Positions 8,581-16,991 of a stretch of 64,000 nt of DNA are shown here, one piece after another. The DNA comes from Bradyrhizobium sp. LMTR 3 (GTDB lineage Bacteria > Pseudomonadota > Alphaproteobacteria > Rhizobiales > Xanthobacteraceae). The position numbers were made by a program, and so were the translations under genes. How positions within the stretch are numbered: the first letter of the stretch is position 1; each line of letters begins with the position of its first letter. The notes under the pieces were generated by a model, which saw only the letters and a program-made list of their open reading frames with translations, searched no databases and had not been told where the DNA came from. Location: NCBI RefSeq assembly GCF_001693485.1, contig NZ_MAXC01000001.1:248001-312000 (forward strand), written 5' to 3'.

Positions 8581-9554
8581 AACCGGTTATCGGATGCCTC
8601 GGCGCCGGGCGAATGGGGCGTGGGATTGCGGTCGTGTTCGCTTTCGCCGGTCATCAGGTTGTCGTCATCGATTTCAAGGAACGGGATGCGTTGGCCTTCG
8701 AGGCGTTGGCAACCGAAGCCAGGGCGGAAATCCGTTCGACGCTCGATATCCTCTCGCGCATCGATCTGCTCCCGCCGGAACTTGTGTCCACGATTGCCGA
8801 ACGGATCACGGTCGTGTGTCGGGACGAGGCGGCCACGGCGTTGCCGCGCTGCGATGTCGTCTTCGAGGGAATGCCGGAGATCCTTGAGTTGAAGCAGGCG
8901 GCGCTGGCCGAGGCCTCGCGGCTGGCGGGCGAGGGTCCGATCATGGCCTCGACGACATCAACGATACTGGTCGACGATCTCGCCGGATCGATCGAACATC
9001 CCGGCCGCTTCCTCAACGCGCACTGGCTCAACCCCGCTTACCTCGTGCCGCTGATCGAATTGTCTCCGGGGCGGCTCACCGCGCCGGAGACGACAGCGCG
9101 GATGAAGGCGCTGCTCGAAGGCATCGGCAAGGTGCCGGTGGTCTGCGCGGCGCGGCCGGGCTTCATCGTTCCGCGAATCCAGGCGCTGGCGATGAACGAA
9201 GCCGCTCGCATGGTCGAGGAAGGCGTCGCCTCGGCGGAAGATATCGACAAGGCCGTCATCTACGGTTTCGGGTTCCGCTTCGCGGTGCTCGGCCTGCTCG
9301 AGTTCATCGACTGGGGCGGCGGCGATATCCTGCATCATGCCAGCCGCTATCTGGTCGAAGCGCTCGGCGACAGCCGCTATGCGGCACCGCCCATTATCGA
9401 GACCAATATGCGCGAGGGCCGCATTGGTATGAAGACCGGACAGGGATTCATGAATTATGAAGGCGTCGACCAAGCCGCCTATCGCGAGCAGCGCCTCGCC
9501 GCTTTTGCCTCGGCGCTGCGGGCGATGGGCCTTGCCCGCGAACCCGTCGCGTAA
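8577..9554 (+). CDS. 3-hydroxyacyl-CoA dehydrogenase family protein
   Basis: This 325-aa enzyme has an N-terminal NAD-binding motif, GCLGAGRMGRGIAVVFAFAGH. The segment DVVFEGMPEILELKQA and the catalytic region STTSTILVDDLA...NAHWLNPAYLVPLIE follow. The C-terminal helical domain has RPGFIVPRIQALAMNEAARMVEEG and GFRFAVLGLLEFIDWGG. This is the layout of 3-hydroxybutyryl-CoA dehydrogenase-like enzymes, including lambda-crystallin/carnitine dehydrogenase-like members. It starts inside the stop of the opine-dehydrogenase-like gene (ATGA) and is the last gene of the operon starting at 2983. It fits beta-oxidation of an acyl-CoA or oxidation of a hydroxy acid. Confidence 0.87.
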   Translation: MKPVIGCLGAGRMGRGIAVVFAFAGHQVVVIDFKERDALAFEALATEARAEIRSTLDILSRIDLLPPELVSTIAERITVVCRDEAATALPRCDVVFEGMPEILELKQAALAEASRLAGEGPIMASTTSTILVDDLAGSIEHPGRFLNAHWLNPAYLVPLIELSPGRLTAPETTARMKALLEGIGKVPVVCAARPGFIVPRIQALAMNEAARMVEEGVASAEDIDKAVIYGFGFRFAVLGLLEFIDWGGGDILHHASRYLVEALGDSRYAAPPIIETNMREGRIGMKTGQGFMNYEGVDQAAYREQRLAAFASALRAMGLAREPVA

Positions 9555-9584
9555 CGCGCGCGCTGCCCTAAATTAGCTAGCTAA

Positions 9585-9793
9585 AGCATGATGAAATTAG
9601 GCTTAACTGCGACCACGAAGAAGGTGCGCTCCCTCTCCCGCGTGCGGGGGAGGGCTGGGGTGGGGTGTCTCCGCGGGCGATACTGCCCGAGTGGAGAGAG
9701 CGGCCACCCGGCGCTTCGCGCAGACCTCCCCCGCAAGCGGGAGAGGTAAAGCGCCTCTGCGGCTAAACTCATCTAACCAAAAATCATCATGCT
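9585..9793. repeat. Nested intergenic repeats between convergent operons
   Basis: The gap 9555-9882 has no gene. The outer palindrome arms are AGCATGATGA (9585-9594) and TCATCATGCT (9784-9793). Inside them, about 9630-9747, is a second repeat starting CTCCCTCTCCCGC and ending GCGGGAGAGG, with a GGGGTGGGGTG core and CCCGAGTGGAGAGA. The inner element is related to the repeat at 41522-41669, with which it shares GCCCGAGTGGAGAGA. The arrangement reads as one repeat inserted in another. It separates the converging 3-hydroxyacyl-CoA dehydrogenase and livF genes and may act as a transcription terminator for both. Confidence 0.65.
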
Positions 9794-9882
9794 CTAGATC
9801 TAGCGTGTTCGGATGACGCGAGGCCCCATTTCTACTTTGCATGGGGTTGTTTTCGCATTTTTTGGTCCCGCTGTTAGTGGCT

Positions 9883-10596
9883 CTAATGCCCGCCTAGATA
9901 GGCTGCGATCAATTTCGGGTCGTGGATCAGAGTGTCCGCAGGCCCCGACTGGATGATCTCGCCGGTTTCCAGCACATAGCCATAGTCCGCGGTCTCCAGT
10001 GCGGCGCGGGCGTTCTGCTCGACGAGCAGGACCGACACGCCGAGGCTTCGCAGCGAGGCGATGGTGCGGAAGATTTCCCGGACGATGAGCGGCGCAAGGC
10101 CGAGACTCGGTTCGTCGAGCACCAGGAGCTTCGGCTTCGCCATCAGCGCGCGCCCAAGCGCCAGCATTTGCCGCTCGCCGCCCGACAGCGTACCGGCGGC
10201 CTGCTTGCTGCGCTCCTTCAGCCGTGGAAAGCGGTCGAACACGTCGTCGAGGCTTTTGCGCGTCGCCGAGCGATCGCGCAGGCTGTAGGTGCCGAGCAAC
10301 AGATTGTCGGCAACTGACATGTCGGCGAACAGCTCGCGCTTTTCGGGCACGAGGCAGAGACCACGTTCGATGCGGCCCTCGACGTCGATCCGTGCAAGGT
10401 CGGCGCCTTGAAAAACCATCCGTCCGGTGGACTTCAGCAGACCGATGGCGGCCATCAGCAGCGTCGTCTTGCCGGCGCCGTTCGGCCCGATCACGGTCAC
10501 GATCTGCCCTTGCTCGACGGAAAGCGAGACGTTCCGCACCGCCTCCACCTTGCCGTAGGCGACCGACACATTCTCGATCGAGAACATCTGTGTCAC
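9883..10596 (-). CDS. livF: Branched-chain-type ABC transporter ATP-binding protein LivF
   Basis: This 237-aa ATPase has Walker A GPNGAGKTTLL, the signature LSGGERQMLALGRALMAKP and Walker B LLVLDEPSLGLAP. It has the short LivF form, with LLLGTYSLRDR between Walker A and the signature. It energises import by the LivH/LivM-type permeases encoded upstream on the same strand. Its ATG overlaps the stop of the LivM-LivG gene by four bases. The transporter is flanked by two binding-protein genes and by catabolic genes, so it most likely imports the substrate of this block and not a branched-chain amino acid. Confidence 0.93.
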   Translation of the reverse strand: MTQMFSIENVSVAYGKVEAVRNVSLSVEQGQIVTVIGPNGAGKTTLLMAAIGLLKSTGRMVFQGADLARIDVEGRIERGLCLVPEKRELFADMSVADNLLLGTYSLRDRSATRKSLDDVFDRFPRLKERSKQAAGTLSGGERQMLALGRALMAKPKLLVLDEPSLGLAPLIVREIFRTIASLRSLGVSVLLVEQNARAALETADYGYVLETGEIIQSGPADTLIHDPKLIAAYLGGH

Positions 10597-12362
10597 GCGA
10601 CACCTCCAAGATAGGCTTCCTGGACGCGGGCGTCGTTGCGTATTGCCGCCGGTTCGCCTTCGCAGAGTTTTGAGCCGAAATCGAGCACGACGATGCGGTC
10701 GACCAGCGACATCACGAACTCCATGTCGTGCTCGACGAGGAGGATCGTCAGATGGTCGGCGCGAAGCGACCGCAGCAGTTCGGCCAACTTAAGCTTTTCC
10801 TGGCGGCGCAGACCGGCCGCCGGTTCGTCGAGAACGAGCAGTGTGGGGTCGGCTGCGAGCGCGCGGGCGATCTCAAGCACGCGCTGATTGCCGAGCGGGA
10901 GATTGCCGGCGAGCTCGAACGGCTTGTCGCCGAGCCCGACCCGCTCGAGCTGCTGCAACGCCTCGTAGCGTGCGCTGGCTTCTTCGGCCTGATTCAGGCG
11001 AAGGGCGCCGGCGAGCAGGCCGGTCCTGGTGCGCGAATAGGTGCCGAGCAGCACGTTGTCGAGCAGCGTCATGCGCGGGCGCAGCTTGACGTGCTGGAAA
11101 GTGCGAGAGATGCCGGAACGAGCGATGTGGAATTGCTGGTCGTGGGTGATGGAGCGTCCCGCGAAAGCGATCTCGCCGCTGTTCGCGCGCAGCGCCCCCG
11201 TGAGCAGGTTGAACATCGTGGTCTTGCCGGCGCCATTCGGCCCGATCAGCCCGAGGATCTCGCCGGATTTGACTTCGAAGCTGACATTGTTGACGGCGAC
11301 GAGGCCGCCAAACCGCCGCTGCGCGCCGCTCACTTTAAGAAGAAGCGTGCCGGGCGCCGGCTGCTCGCGGCGCGGCAGCGGGCTAGCCGGTTGCGGACGG
11401 GACAGCTTCACGTCGGGCAGAAAGCCCGCGAGGAACGGAACGATGCCTTGCCGGGCCCGCTGCAGGAACAGAATGAACAGGGCCGAGAACGCCACGATCT
11501 CGAGCTGGCCGGAGGCGCCCTTCGCGATCAGCGGCAGGTAGTCCTGCACGCTGTTTTTCAGGAGCGTCACGATTGCCGCGCCGACCACGCCGCCCAGAAT
11601 GCTGCCGGCCCCTCCGACCATCGCCATCATCAGATATTCGATGCCCATGATCGCTTCGAACGGTCCAGGGCTGACAAAACGGCCGAGATGGGCATAGAGC
11701 CATCCGGACAGGGCGCCGAAGAATGCGGCGATCACGAATGTCACCAGCTTGATCCGGAATGCGCTGATGCCGAGGCTTTCGACCAGGGTATTGCCGCCGC
11801 GCATCGCGCGCATCGCGCGGCCGATGCGGGAGTCGAGAAGGTTGTAGCAGACGAGAAGCACCGCGACGACGATCGCCCAGATCAGGAAATAGATCTGCCG
11901 GCTCTCGACCAAAGCGACCGGGCCAATCGAAATCGGCGGAATGCCCGAGATGCCGTTGTGTTGACCGAGGCCATCGATGTTGCCGAACAGGAACGCGATT
12001 GCCAGTCCCCACGCGACCGTGCTCAGCGACAGAAAGTGGCCGCCCAGGCGCAGCGTCACGAAGCCCAGGATTGCCGCAATGCTGCACGTAAGAATAACGG
12101 CCAGCACCAGTCCGAGCCAGGGCGAATAGCCGTTCAGCGCTGTGACCCATGCCGTCGCATAAGCCGCCACGCCGACAAAGGCCGCTTGGCCGAACGACAC
12201 GATGCCGCCGACGCCGGTCAATAGCGCCAGTCCGATGGCCGCAAGCGAGTAGATGCCGATGTAGTTCAGCAAGGTAATGCTGAACGGATTGAGCACGAAG
12301 GGCGCCGTCACGAGGCAGGCGATCGCCGCGGCAATGATGAGACGGATCTGCTGCGGCGTCAT
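10593..12362 (-). CDS. Fused LivM permease-LivG ATPase
   Basis: This 589-aa protein joins two transporter components. Residues 1 to about 320 form a multi-spanning LivM-type permease, with GLALLTGVGGIVSFGQAAFVG and AMVGGAGSILGGVVGAAIVTLL. From about residue 340 a LivG-type ATPase follows, with Walker A GLIGPNGAGKTTMFNLLTG, the signature-like LPLGNQRVLEIARAL and Walker B LLVLDEPAAGL. The linker is Pro/Ala/Gln-rich. LivM and LivG are usually separate; fused forms occur in rhizobia and relatives. It overlaps livH and livF by four bases on either side, so stoichiometry is tightly coupled. Confidence 0.92.
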   Translation of the reverse strand: MTPQQIRLIIAAAIACLVTAPFVLNPFSITLLNYIGIYSLAAIGLALLTGVGGIVSFGQAAFVGVAAYATAWVTALNGYSPWLGLVLAVILTCSIAAILGFVTLRLGGHFLSLSTVAWGLAIAFLFGNIDGLGQHNGISGIPPISIGPVALVESRQIYFLIWAIVVAVLLVCYNLLDSRIGRAMRAMRGGNTLVESLGISAFRIKLVTFVIAAFFGALSGWLYAHLGRFVSPGPFEAIMGIEYLMMAMVGGAGSILGGVVGAAIVTLLKNSVQDYLPLIAKGASGQLEIVAFSALFILFLQRARQGIVPFLAGFLPDVKLSRPQPASPLPRREQPAPGTLLLKVSGAQRRFGGLVAVNNVSFEVKSGEILGLIGPNGAGKTTMFNLLTGALRANSGEIAFAGRSITHDQQFHIARSGISRTFQHVKLRPRMTLLDNVLLGTYSRTRTGLLAGALRLNQAEEASARYEALQQLERVGLGDKPFELAGNLPLGNQRVLEIARALAADPTLLVLDEPAAGLRRQEKLKLAELLRSLRADHLTILLVEHDMEFVMSLVDRIVVLDFGSKLCEGEPAAIRNDARVQEAYLGGVA

Positions 12363-13402
12363 TCCTCGACTTCCTCTTCGGAATGTTGCGAGGCGAGCGA
12401 GCGCCAGAGCAGCACGGGAATCAGCAGCGAGAAGACGATGACGTCCTTCAGGGTGCTGCTCTGGAACGAGGCGAAGCTTTCGAGAAGGCCGACGCCGAAC
12501 GCGCCGAGCGCAGCCCCCGGATAGCTCGTCATGCCGCCCACGATGGCGCCGACAAAGGCCTTCAGGCCGAGCAGGAATCCGGAGTCATAGAAGATCGTGT
12601 TGACCGGCGCGATCAGGATGCCGGAGACGCCAGCCATCAGTGATCCCAACAGGTAAGCGATTGTCCCGGCGCGCGCCGGTCTAATCCCCATCAGCCGGGC
12701 GCCGGTCCGGTTCAGGGCGGTCGCGCGCAGCGCCTTGCCGATCAGCGTGAAGTCGAAGAACAGAAACAGCAGGCCGCTGAACACCAGCGCGGCGGCCAGG
12801 ATCAGCACCGTCTGTCCGGAGACGTGCACTCCGGCTATTTCCATCGCCATCGACGTCAGCGGCTCGGTTCTGACGCCTTCGGGGCCGAAGAACAGCAGGC
12901 CAAGTCCGACCAGCGCGAAGTGGAGGGCGACCGAGACGGTCAGCAGCAAGAGAACCGAGGCATCCGCGATTGGACGAAACACGATCCGGTCCAACAGCGG
13001 CGAGATCGGCAGGATCAAGAGCAGCGCCAGCACGATCCGGACCGGCATCGGCGGGGTGAAGCGCATCGTCAGCCAGACGGTCCCGACTACGATCAGGGGT
13101 AACACGAGATAGAAGAGGACGGCCTTCGGCACCGCGCGAAGCTCGCCGGCGCGCGCCAGCGAGACGACTTCCATCAGGCAGGCCATGCACGCCAACACGA
13201 CAACCAATCCGACTGTTCCGGGAAGCTGCCTGGCATCGAGCGCCGCCAGCGTCAGGGCCGTGAAGGCTGCGATGTCGCCGAACGGAATGAAGATCACCCG
13301 CGTCACGGTGAAGATCAGCACGGTGCCGATCGCCACCAGGGCGTAGACCGCCCCGGTGGCTATTCCGTCGATCGCAAGGATCGCTGCGATGTCTGCCGTC
13401 AT
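12359..13402 (-). CDS. livH: Branched-chain-type ABC transporter permease LivH
   Basis: This 347-aa membrane protein has about eight or nine hydrophobic segments and the LivH hallmarks DGIATGAVYALVAIGTVLIF at the N-terminus and LKAFVGAIVGGMTSYPGAALGAFGVGLLES near the C-terminus. It forms the channel with the LivM half of the fusion protein. Its stop overlaps the start of that gene (ATGA), and a binding-protein gene lies 38 bases upstream on the same strand. The gene order SBP-livH-livMG-livF is a complete importer in one transcription unit. Confidence 0.92.
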   Translation of the reverse strand: MTADIAAILAIDGIATGAVYALVAIGTVLIFTVTRVIFIPFGDIAAFTALTLAALDARQLPGTVGLVVVLACMACLMEVVSLARAGELRAVPKAVLFYLVLPLIVVGTVWLTMRFTPPMPVRIVLALLLILPISPLLDRIVFRPIADASVLLLLTVSVALHFALVGLGLLFFGPEGVRTEPLTSMAMEIAGVHVSGQTVLILAAALVFSGLLFLFFDFTLIGKALRATALNRTGARLMGIRPARAGTIAYLLGSLMAGVSGILIAPVNTIFYDSGFLLGLKAFVGAIVGGMTSYPGAALGAFGVGLLESFASFQSSTLKDVIVFSLLIPVLLWRSLASQHSEEEVEE

Positions 13403-13440
13403 GCCCTCAATCGTCCTTCCGTGTCACGCGTCGGCATCGC

Positions 13441-14589
13441 TCAGGGCTGGTAGGTCCAGGCGCCGTTGACCAGGCGAACGATCACCAGCGCGCGCTCGTC
13501 GACGCCGTGATAGGCACCGGGCTTGAAGTTGTAGACCGCGTGCACGCCCGAGAGCTCCTTGGTGTTGAGGATCTCGTCGCGCAGGGCTTTGCGGAATTCG
13601 ATGGTGCCGGGTTTGGCGGTCTTCAGCGCGCGCGCCGCGGCGGACGTGAAGATCATCCAGCCGTCGAACGAATAGGCCGAGAAGCCGTCGGTGCTCGGCA
13701 GATTGTTGGCCTTCTGGTAGGCGGCGCGGAATTCGAGCGCGAGCTTCTTGGCGAAATGGCTGTCCGGAAGCTGCTCGGCCACGATGACCGGACCGGCCGA
13801 GACTTGAATGCCTTCCGCGGCCTTGCCGCCGACGCGTACGAAATCGGGATTGACCAGCGCGACCGTGCCGTAGGTCTTGCCCTTGAAACCACGTTCGCCG
13901 AGCGCGAGCAACGGCAGCGCGCCCTGCGTGCCCGATCCGCCGATCAGCACGGCATCCGGACGCGCGGCAAGAATCTTAAGGATCTGGCCGGTGACCGACG
14001 TATCGACGCGCGCGTAGCGCTCGTTAGTCAGCACCTTGATGCCGTCCTCGCCTTCCACCGCCTTGGCGCCGTTGTAGACCAGATCGCCCCAGGCATCGGA
14101 ATAGCCGATATAGCCGATGTTCTTCATCGCATCGCGCTTCATGCGATCGGCGACGACCTTGACCAGCAGCGAAGCGGGTTGCGGAACGGAAATGCCCCAT
14201 TGGTCGGTCGGATTGGGCTGTCCGATCACCGGGGAAACGGCGATCATCGGCACCTTCAGTTCAGTCGCGACCGCCAGCATCGCGATGGTCGACGGGGCGG
14301 TTGCGGTGCCGATCAGGAGATCGACCTTCTCTTCCTCGATGAGCTTGCGCGCATTTCGGGTTGCGGCGGAGGGATCGGAGCCGTCATCGAGCTGGATCAG
14401 CTTGATCTTCTCGCCGTTGACCTCGTTCTTGTATTCCATAGCAGCCTGGATGCCGCGCCCATATGGGATGCCGATCGAGGAGCCCGGCCCACTGAGCGAC
14501 GTCACGAAGCCGATCGTGATGTCGGCCTGTGCGGTCGATGCCGCAACGAGGCCGCCGATGAGGGCAGTCAAACTCAACATCTTGCGCAT
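13441..14589 (-). CDS. Liv-type ABC transporter substrate-binding protein (1)
   Basis: This 382-aa periplasmic protein starts with a signal peptide (MRKMLSLTALIGGLVAASTA, cleavage near AQA-DI). The mature part is a Peripla_BP_6 type I fold with ITIGFVTSLSGPGSSIGIP and IQLDDGSDPSAATRNARKL. It delivers ligand to the LivH/LivMG/LivF complex encoded downstream. It is clearly paralogous to the second binding protein at 20252-21409, with which it shares the DDGSDP.A.TRNARKL and KVPMIAVSP segments. The family includes aromatic-acid and amide binding proteins as well as amino-acid binders. Confidence 0.92.
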   Translation of the reverse strand: MRKMLSLTALIGGLVAASTAQADITIGFVTSLSGPGSSIGIPYGRGIQAAMEYKNEVNGEKIKLIQLDDGSDPSAATRNARKLIEEEKVDLLIGTATAPSTIAMLAVATELKVPMIAVSPVIGQPNPTDQWGISVPQPASLLVKVVADRMKRDAMKNIGYIGYSDAWGDLVYNGAKAVEGEDGIKVLTNERYARVDTSVTGQILKILAARPDAVLIGGSGTQGALPLLALGERGFKGKTYGTVALVNPDFVRVGGKAAEGIQVSAGPVIVAEQLPDSHFAKKLALEFRAAYQKANNLPSTDGFSAYSFDGWMIFTSAAARALKTAKPGTIEFRKALRDEILNTKELSGVHAVYNFKPGAYHGVDERALVIVRLVNGAWTYQP

Positions 14590-14728
14590 TGCATTCCCCT
14601 TGGTTGAAAACAGCCGCGACCTGAGCGAGATGTCAGCATGGATCGGGTCGGACCAGCACGATCGATGCCGTGATTGTCGCCGAAACCCGGCGCGGGTCCG
14701 GTCCCCGCCTCTGGATGGGAGTTATGAA

Positions 14729-15553
14729 ATGAGCGTCCGCAAAGTCGGTTCCAATCTCGAGCGCTGCTTCGTCACGACGCGTCTTGGCCGCATTCATGTC
14801 GCTATGGCCGGAACCGGGTTTCCCGTTCTCCTGCTGCATCAGACGCCACGCTCGTGGGACGAATACCGTGATGTGCTGCCGCTGCTCGGCCGCGATTTCC
14901 GCGCGATCGCAATGGATACGCTCGGCTTCGGAGATTCCGATTCCCCTGCCGCTGATCCTTCGATTGAACTGTGGGCCGAAGCGGCGTTCGCGCTGCTCGA
15001 TGCGCTGGAAGAGCCGCGCGCCGCGATCGTCGGTCATCACACCGGCGCGGTGATCGCAGTCGAAATGACCGCCTCGGCGCCTGCGCGCGTGAGCGCACTG
15101 GTGCTCTCGGCCTGTCCTTTCGTCGATGCGGCGCGCCGGGCCAGGCATGACGGCATGCGTGTGATCGACGAGGTTGAGGCGCGTACCGACGGCTCCCATC
15201 TCACCAAGCTCTGGGCGCGCCGGCAGCCGTTCTATCCGGCTGATGATATCGATTTGCTGCAGCGCTTTATGGTCGATGCGTTGCGGGCTGGCGAGATGGC
15301 GGCGGAAGGCCACCGGGTAGTGAATCGCTATCGGATGGAGGATCGTCTGGGAAGCATCCAGTGTCCCACGCTGGTCATTGCTCCGACAGCCGATCCGCAC
15401 GTTCATCCCGTGGCTCCAAGAGTTGCCGGGGCTATCGAGGGCAGTATCCTGCGTGAGCTCTCAGGGGGCATGGTGCCGCTTCCCGATCAGATGCCGGACG
15501 CCTTCGCGGGCCTCGTCCGCGATTTTGTCGCTGCGCAGGTGGCCGGAAAATGA
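14729..15553 (+). CDS. Alpha/beta hydrolase
   Basis: This 274-aa alpha/beta-hydrolase-fold protein has an oxyanion segment GFPVLLLHQTPRSWDEY. The nucleophile elbow position reads VGHHTGAVIAVE, i.e. G-H-H-T-G in place of the usual G-x-S-x-G. The usual Ser is replaced by His, as in some aldoxygenases and non-hydrolytic members (for example cofactor-free dioxygenases and C-C lyases). Other landmarks are MDTLGFGDSDSPA and a C-terminal TLVIAPTADPHVHP. The ATG at 14729 follows GGGAG at seven bases. It is divergent from the binding-protein gene. Hydrolytic activity is doubtful because of the elbow residue. Confidence 0.8.
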   Translation: MSVRKVGSNLERCFVTTRLGRIHVAMAGTGFPVLLLHQTPRSWDEYRDVLPLLGRDFRAIAMDTLGFGDSDSPAADPSIELWAEAAFALLDALEEPRAAIVGHHTGAVIAVEMTASAPARVSALVLSACPFVDAARRARHDGMRVIDEVEARTDGSHLTKLWARRQPFYPADDIDLLQRFMVDALRAGEMAAEGHRVVNRYRMEDRLGSIQCPTLVIAPTADPHVHPVAPRVAGAIEGSILRELSGGMVPLPDQMPDAFAGLVRDFVAAQVAGK

Positions 15554-16056
15554 AACAGCAGATGTAACGCCCGGCCCAATCGCGGCGGATGCGAACCTGC
15601 CTGGCGCCCGTGCTGTTCCAAGGTCGATGATCTCAGCCACGATTGACGAGCCTCCTATCAACGCAACTACCAATGCGACATGCACAGGCTCCGGTGCCTG
15701 CCAATTGTTTAAAGCCTAAAGTATTTATCCTCAGAAGGTCAATATGCCAGTTTCGCGCCCTGCGGAAAAAGTTTGCGGCGGCGCATGCAAGCGCGAAAGC
15801 TGAATTCGCCTGTGCAAAAGCGTGAGGCGCTCTCTGCCTGTCCTTTCGGCAACTCGATCTCGTCGCGCGCAGATATCGTCGGAAAGCCGTTCAATTGACG
15901 CGAAAATTATTTTGTGGTTGAAATATTTCAGTCGATGGAATGGCGCGACGCTATCGCGTGCCTTCACATCGATTGTCTCGTGCATATCGTCAGTCCTCTC
16001 AGACTGCGTGGTTGAGGATCGATCGGCACGCGTCGCCTGTGAACGGGATAACCGCT
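15554..16056. promoter_or_regulatory. Long 5' region with operator-like motif
   Basis: No convincing gene lies in this 503-bp gap. An imperfect palindrome around AAGCCTAAAGTAT (15712-15724; wider site 15704-15726) closely matches the palindromic site at 23142-23165, where AAGCCTAAACTAT occurs (12 of 13 positions). The stretch 15890-15935 is AT-rich and could hold the promoter of the downstream racemase-family gene, but I see no clear -35/-10 pair. Confidence 0.4.
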
Positions 16057-16854
16057 GTGCGCATCTTCTGGCAGAGCTTCGTCGATCAGGCTACGAGCGC
16101 GCCCTACATGGCGCAGCTTGCGGCCTATCTGAACGAGATCGCGGCGCCCGGCACCAGCGTCCACGTCGAGGGCATCACGCCCGCCGATCGCGACTTCGGT
16201 CGCCTCAGCGAATTCCGTTGTGCCATTCAGGCGGTCGACAATGGACTCGCAGCGCAGGAAAACGGCTTCGACGCCTACGTCATGGGCCACTTCCAGGATC
16301 CGGGAGTGTACGAACTGCGTTCGGCGCTGACGATCCCGGTGGTCGGCGCCGGCGAAGCCACGCTGCTGGCGGCTTCGCAACTCGGTCGTCGGCTCGGCCT
16401 TGTCACGCTCGATGCCGCCTTCGAGGTCTGGCATTATGAGCAGGCCGATCGTTACGGGCTTTCCGGCCGCGTGGTGCATGTTACCGGGATGGGCTGTCGT
16501 CCGGAAGATTTCAGCGCCGCGTTTGCGGGCGATGCAGTGGCGAAGGCACGCATGCTGAGCGACTTTGCGGCCTGCGCGCAGCCGCTGGTCGATCGCGGCG
16601 CCGACGTCATCATTCCAGCCGGCGTGTTGCCCGGCCTCCTGATTGCGAGCGAGCGTGGGTTCAAGATCGGCTATGCGCCCGTGGTGAACTGCGCGGCGGT
16701 CGCGCTGAAGAGCGCCGAGATGTGGGTGCAGCTGCAGCGTCTCAACGGCACCGAGCCGAGCCGCGGGCCGAGTTTTGCGCTGGCCAATGATCGTGCCCGC
16801 CGGGATTTCCGCGCCACCGTGGCGCGCACGCCCGACAAACCGAACAGCGCTTGA
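16057..16854 (+). CDS. Asp/Glu/hydantoin racemase family protein
   Basis: This 265-aa protein (from GTG) starts RIFWQSFVDQATSAPYMAQL, a start typical of hydantoin-racemase-like proteins. It has the two-domain Asp/Glu racemase pattern: DAYVMGHFQDPGVYELRSAL carries a regional His in place of the first Cys. The second half has DVIIPAGVLPGLLIA, where the second catalytic Cys is also missing. Loss of both Cys suggests a non-racemase activity, as in maleate-isomerase- or decarboxylase-like relatives, or a binding role. The GTG at 16057 is preceded by CGGGA; a GTG at 16039 is an alternative. It opens the plus-strand group that runs to the second binding protein. Confidence 0.75.
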   Translation: MRIFWQSFVDQATSAPYMAQLAAYLNEIAAPGTSVHVEGITPADRDFGRLSEFRCAIQAVDNGLAAQENGFDAYVMGHFQDPGVYELRSALTIPVVGAGEATLLAASQLGRRLGLVTLDAAFEVWHYEQADRYGLSGRVVHVTGMGCRPEDFSAAFAGDAVAKARMLSDFAACAQPLVDRGADVIIPAGVLPGLLIASERGFKIGYAPVVNCAAVALKSAEMWVQLQRLNGTEPSRGPSFALANDRARRDFRATVARTPDKPNSA

Positions 16855-16863
16855 GGACAAGAC

Positions 16864-16965
16864 ATGCTGCAGCCCGACAAGATCTTGTATGAAGACGAGG
16901 TGACGGCGACCGGCGGGCGCGACGGCAAGGCGGCGAGCGACGACGTCAAGTTGACCGTACTCTGA
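16864..16965 (+). pseudogene. Ohr/OsmC-like N-terminal fragment (33 aa)
   Basis: A tiny reading frame with its own GAGGA site encodes DKILYEDEVTATGGRDGKAA followed by SDDVKLTVL and a stop. This closely resembles the start of organic-hydroperoxide-resistance proteins (Ohr/OsmC family), in which an ATATGGRDG stretch is the hallmark. A full Ohr is about 140 aa, and the catalytic Cys regions are absent here. No continuation is visible in other frames before the thiolase-fold gene at 16992. I read it as a truncated remnant, or possibly a small coupling peptide. Confidence 0.5.
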
Positions 16966-16991
16966 ACGGCTCACAGGAATCCGGCGGTCCG

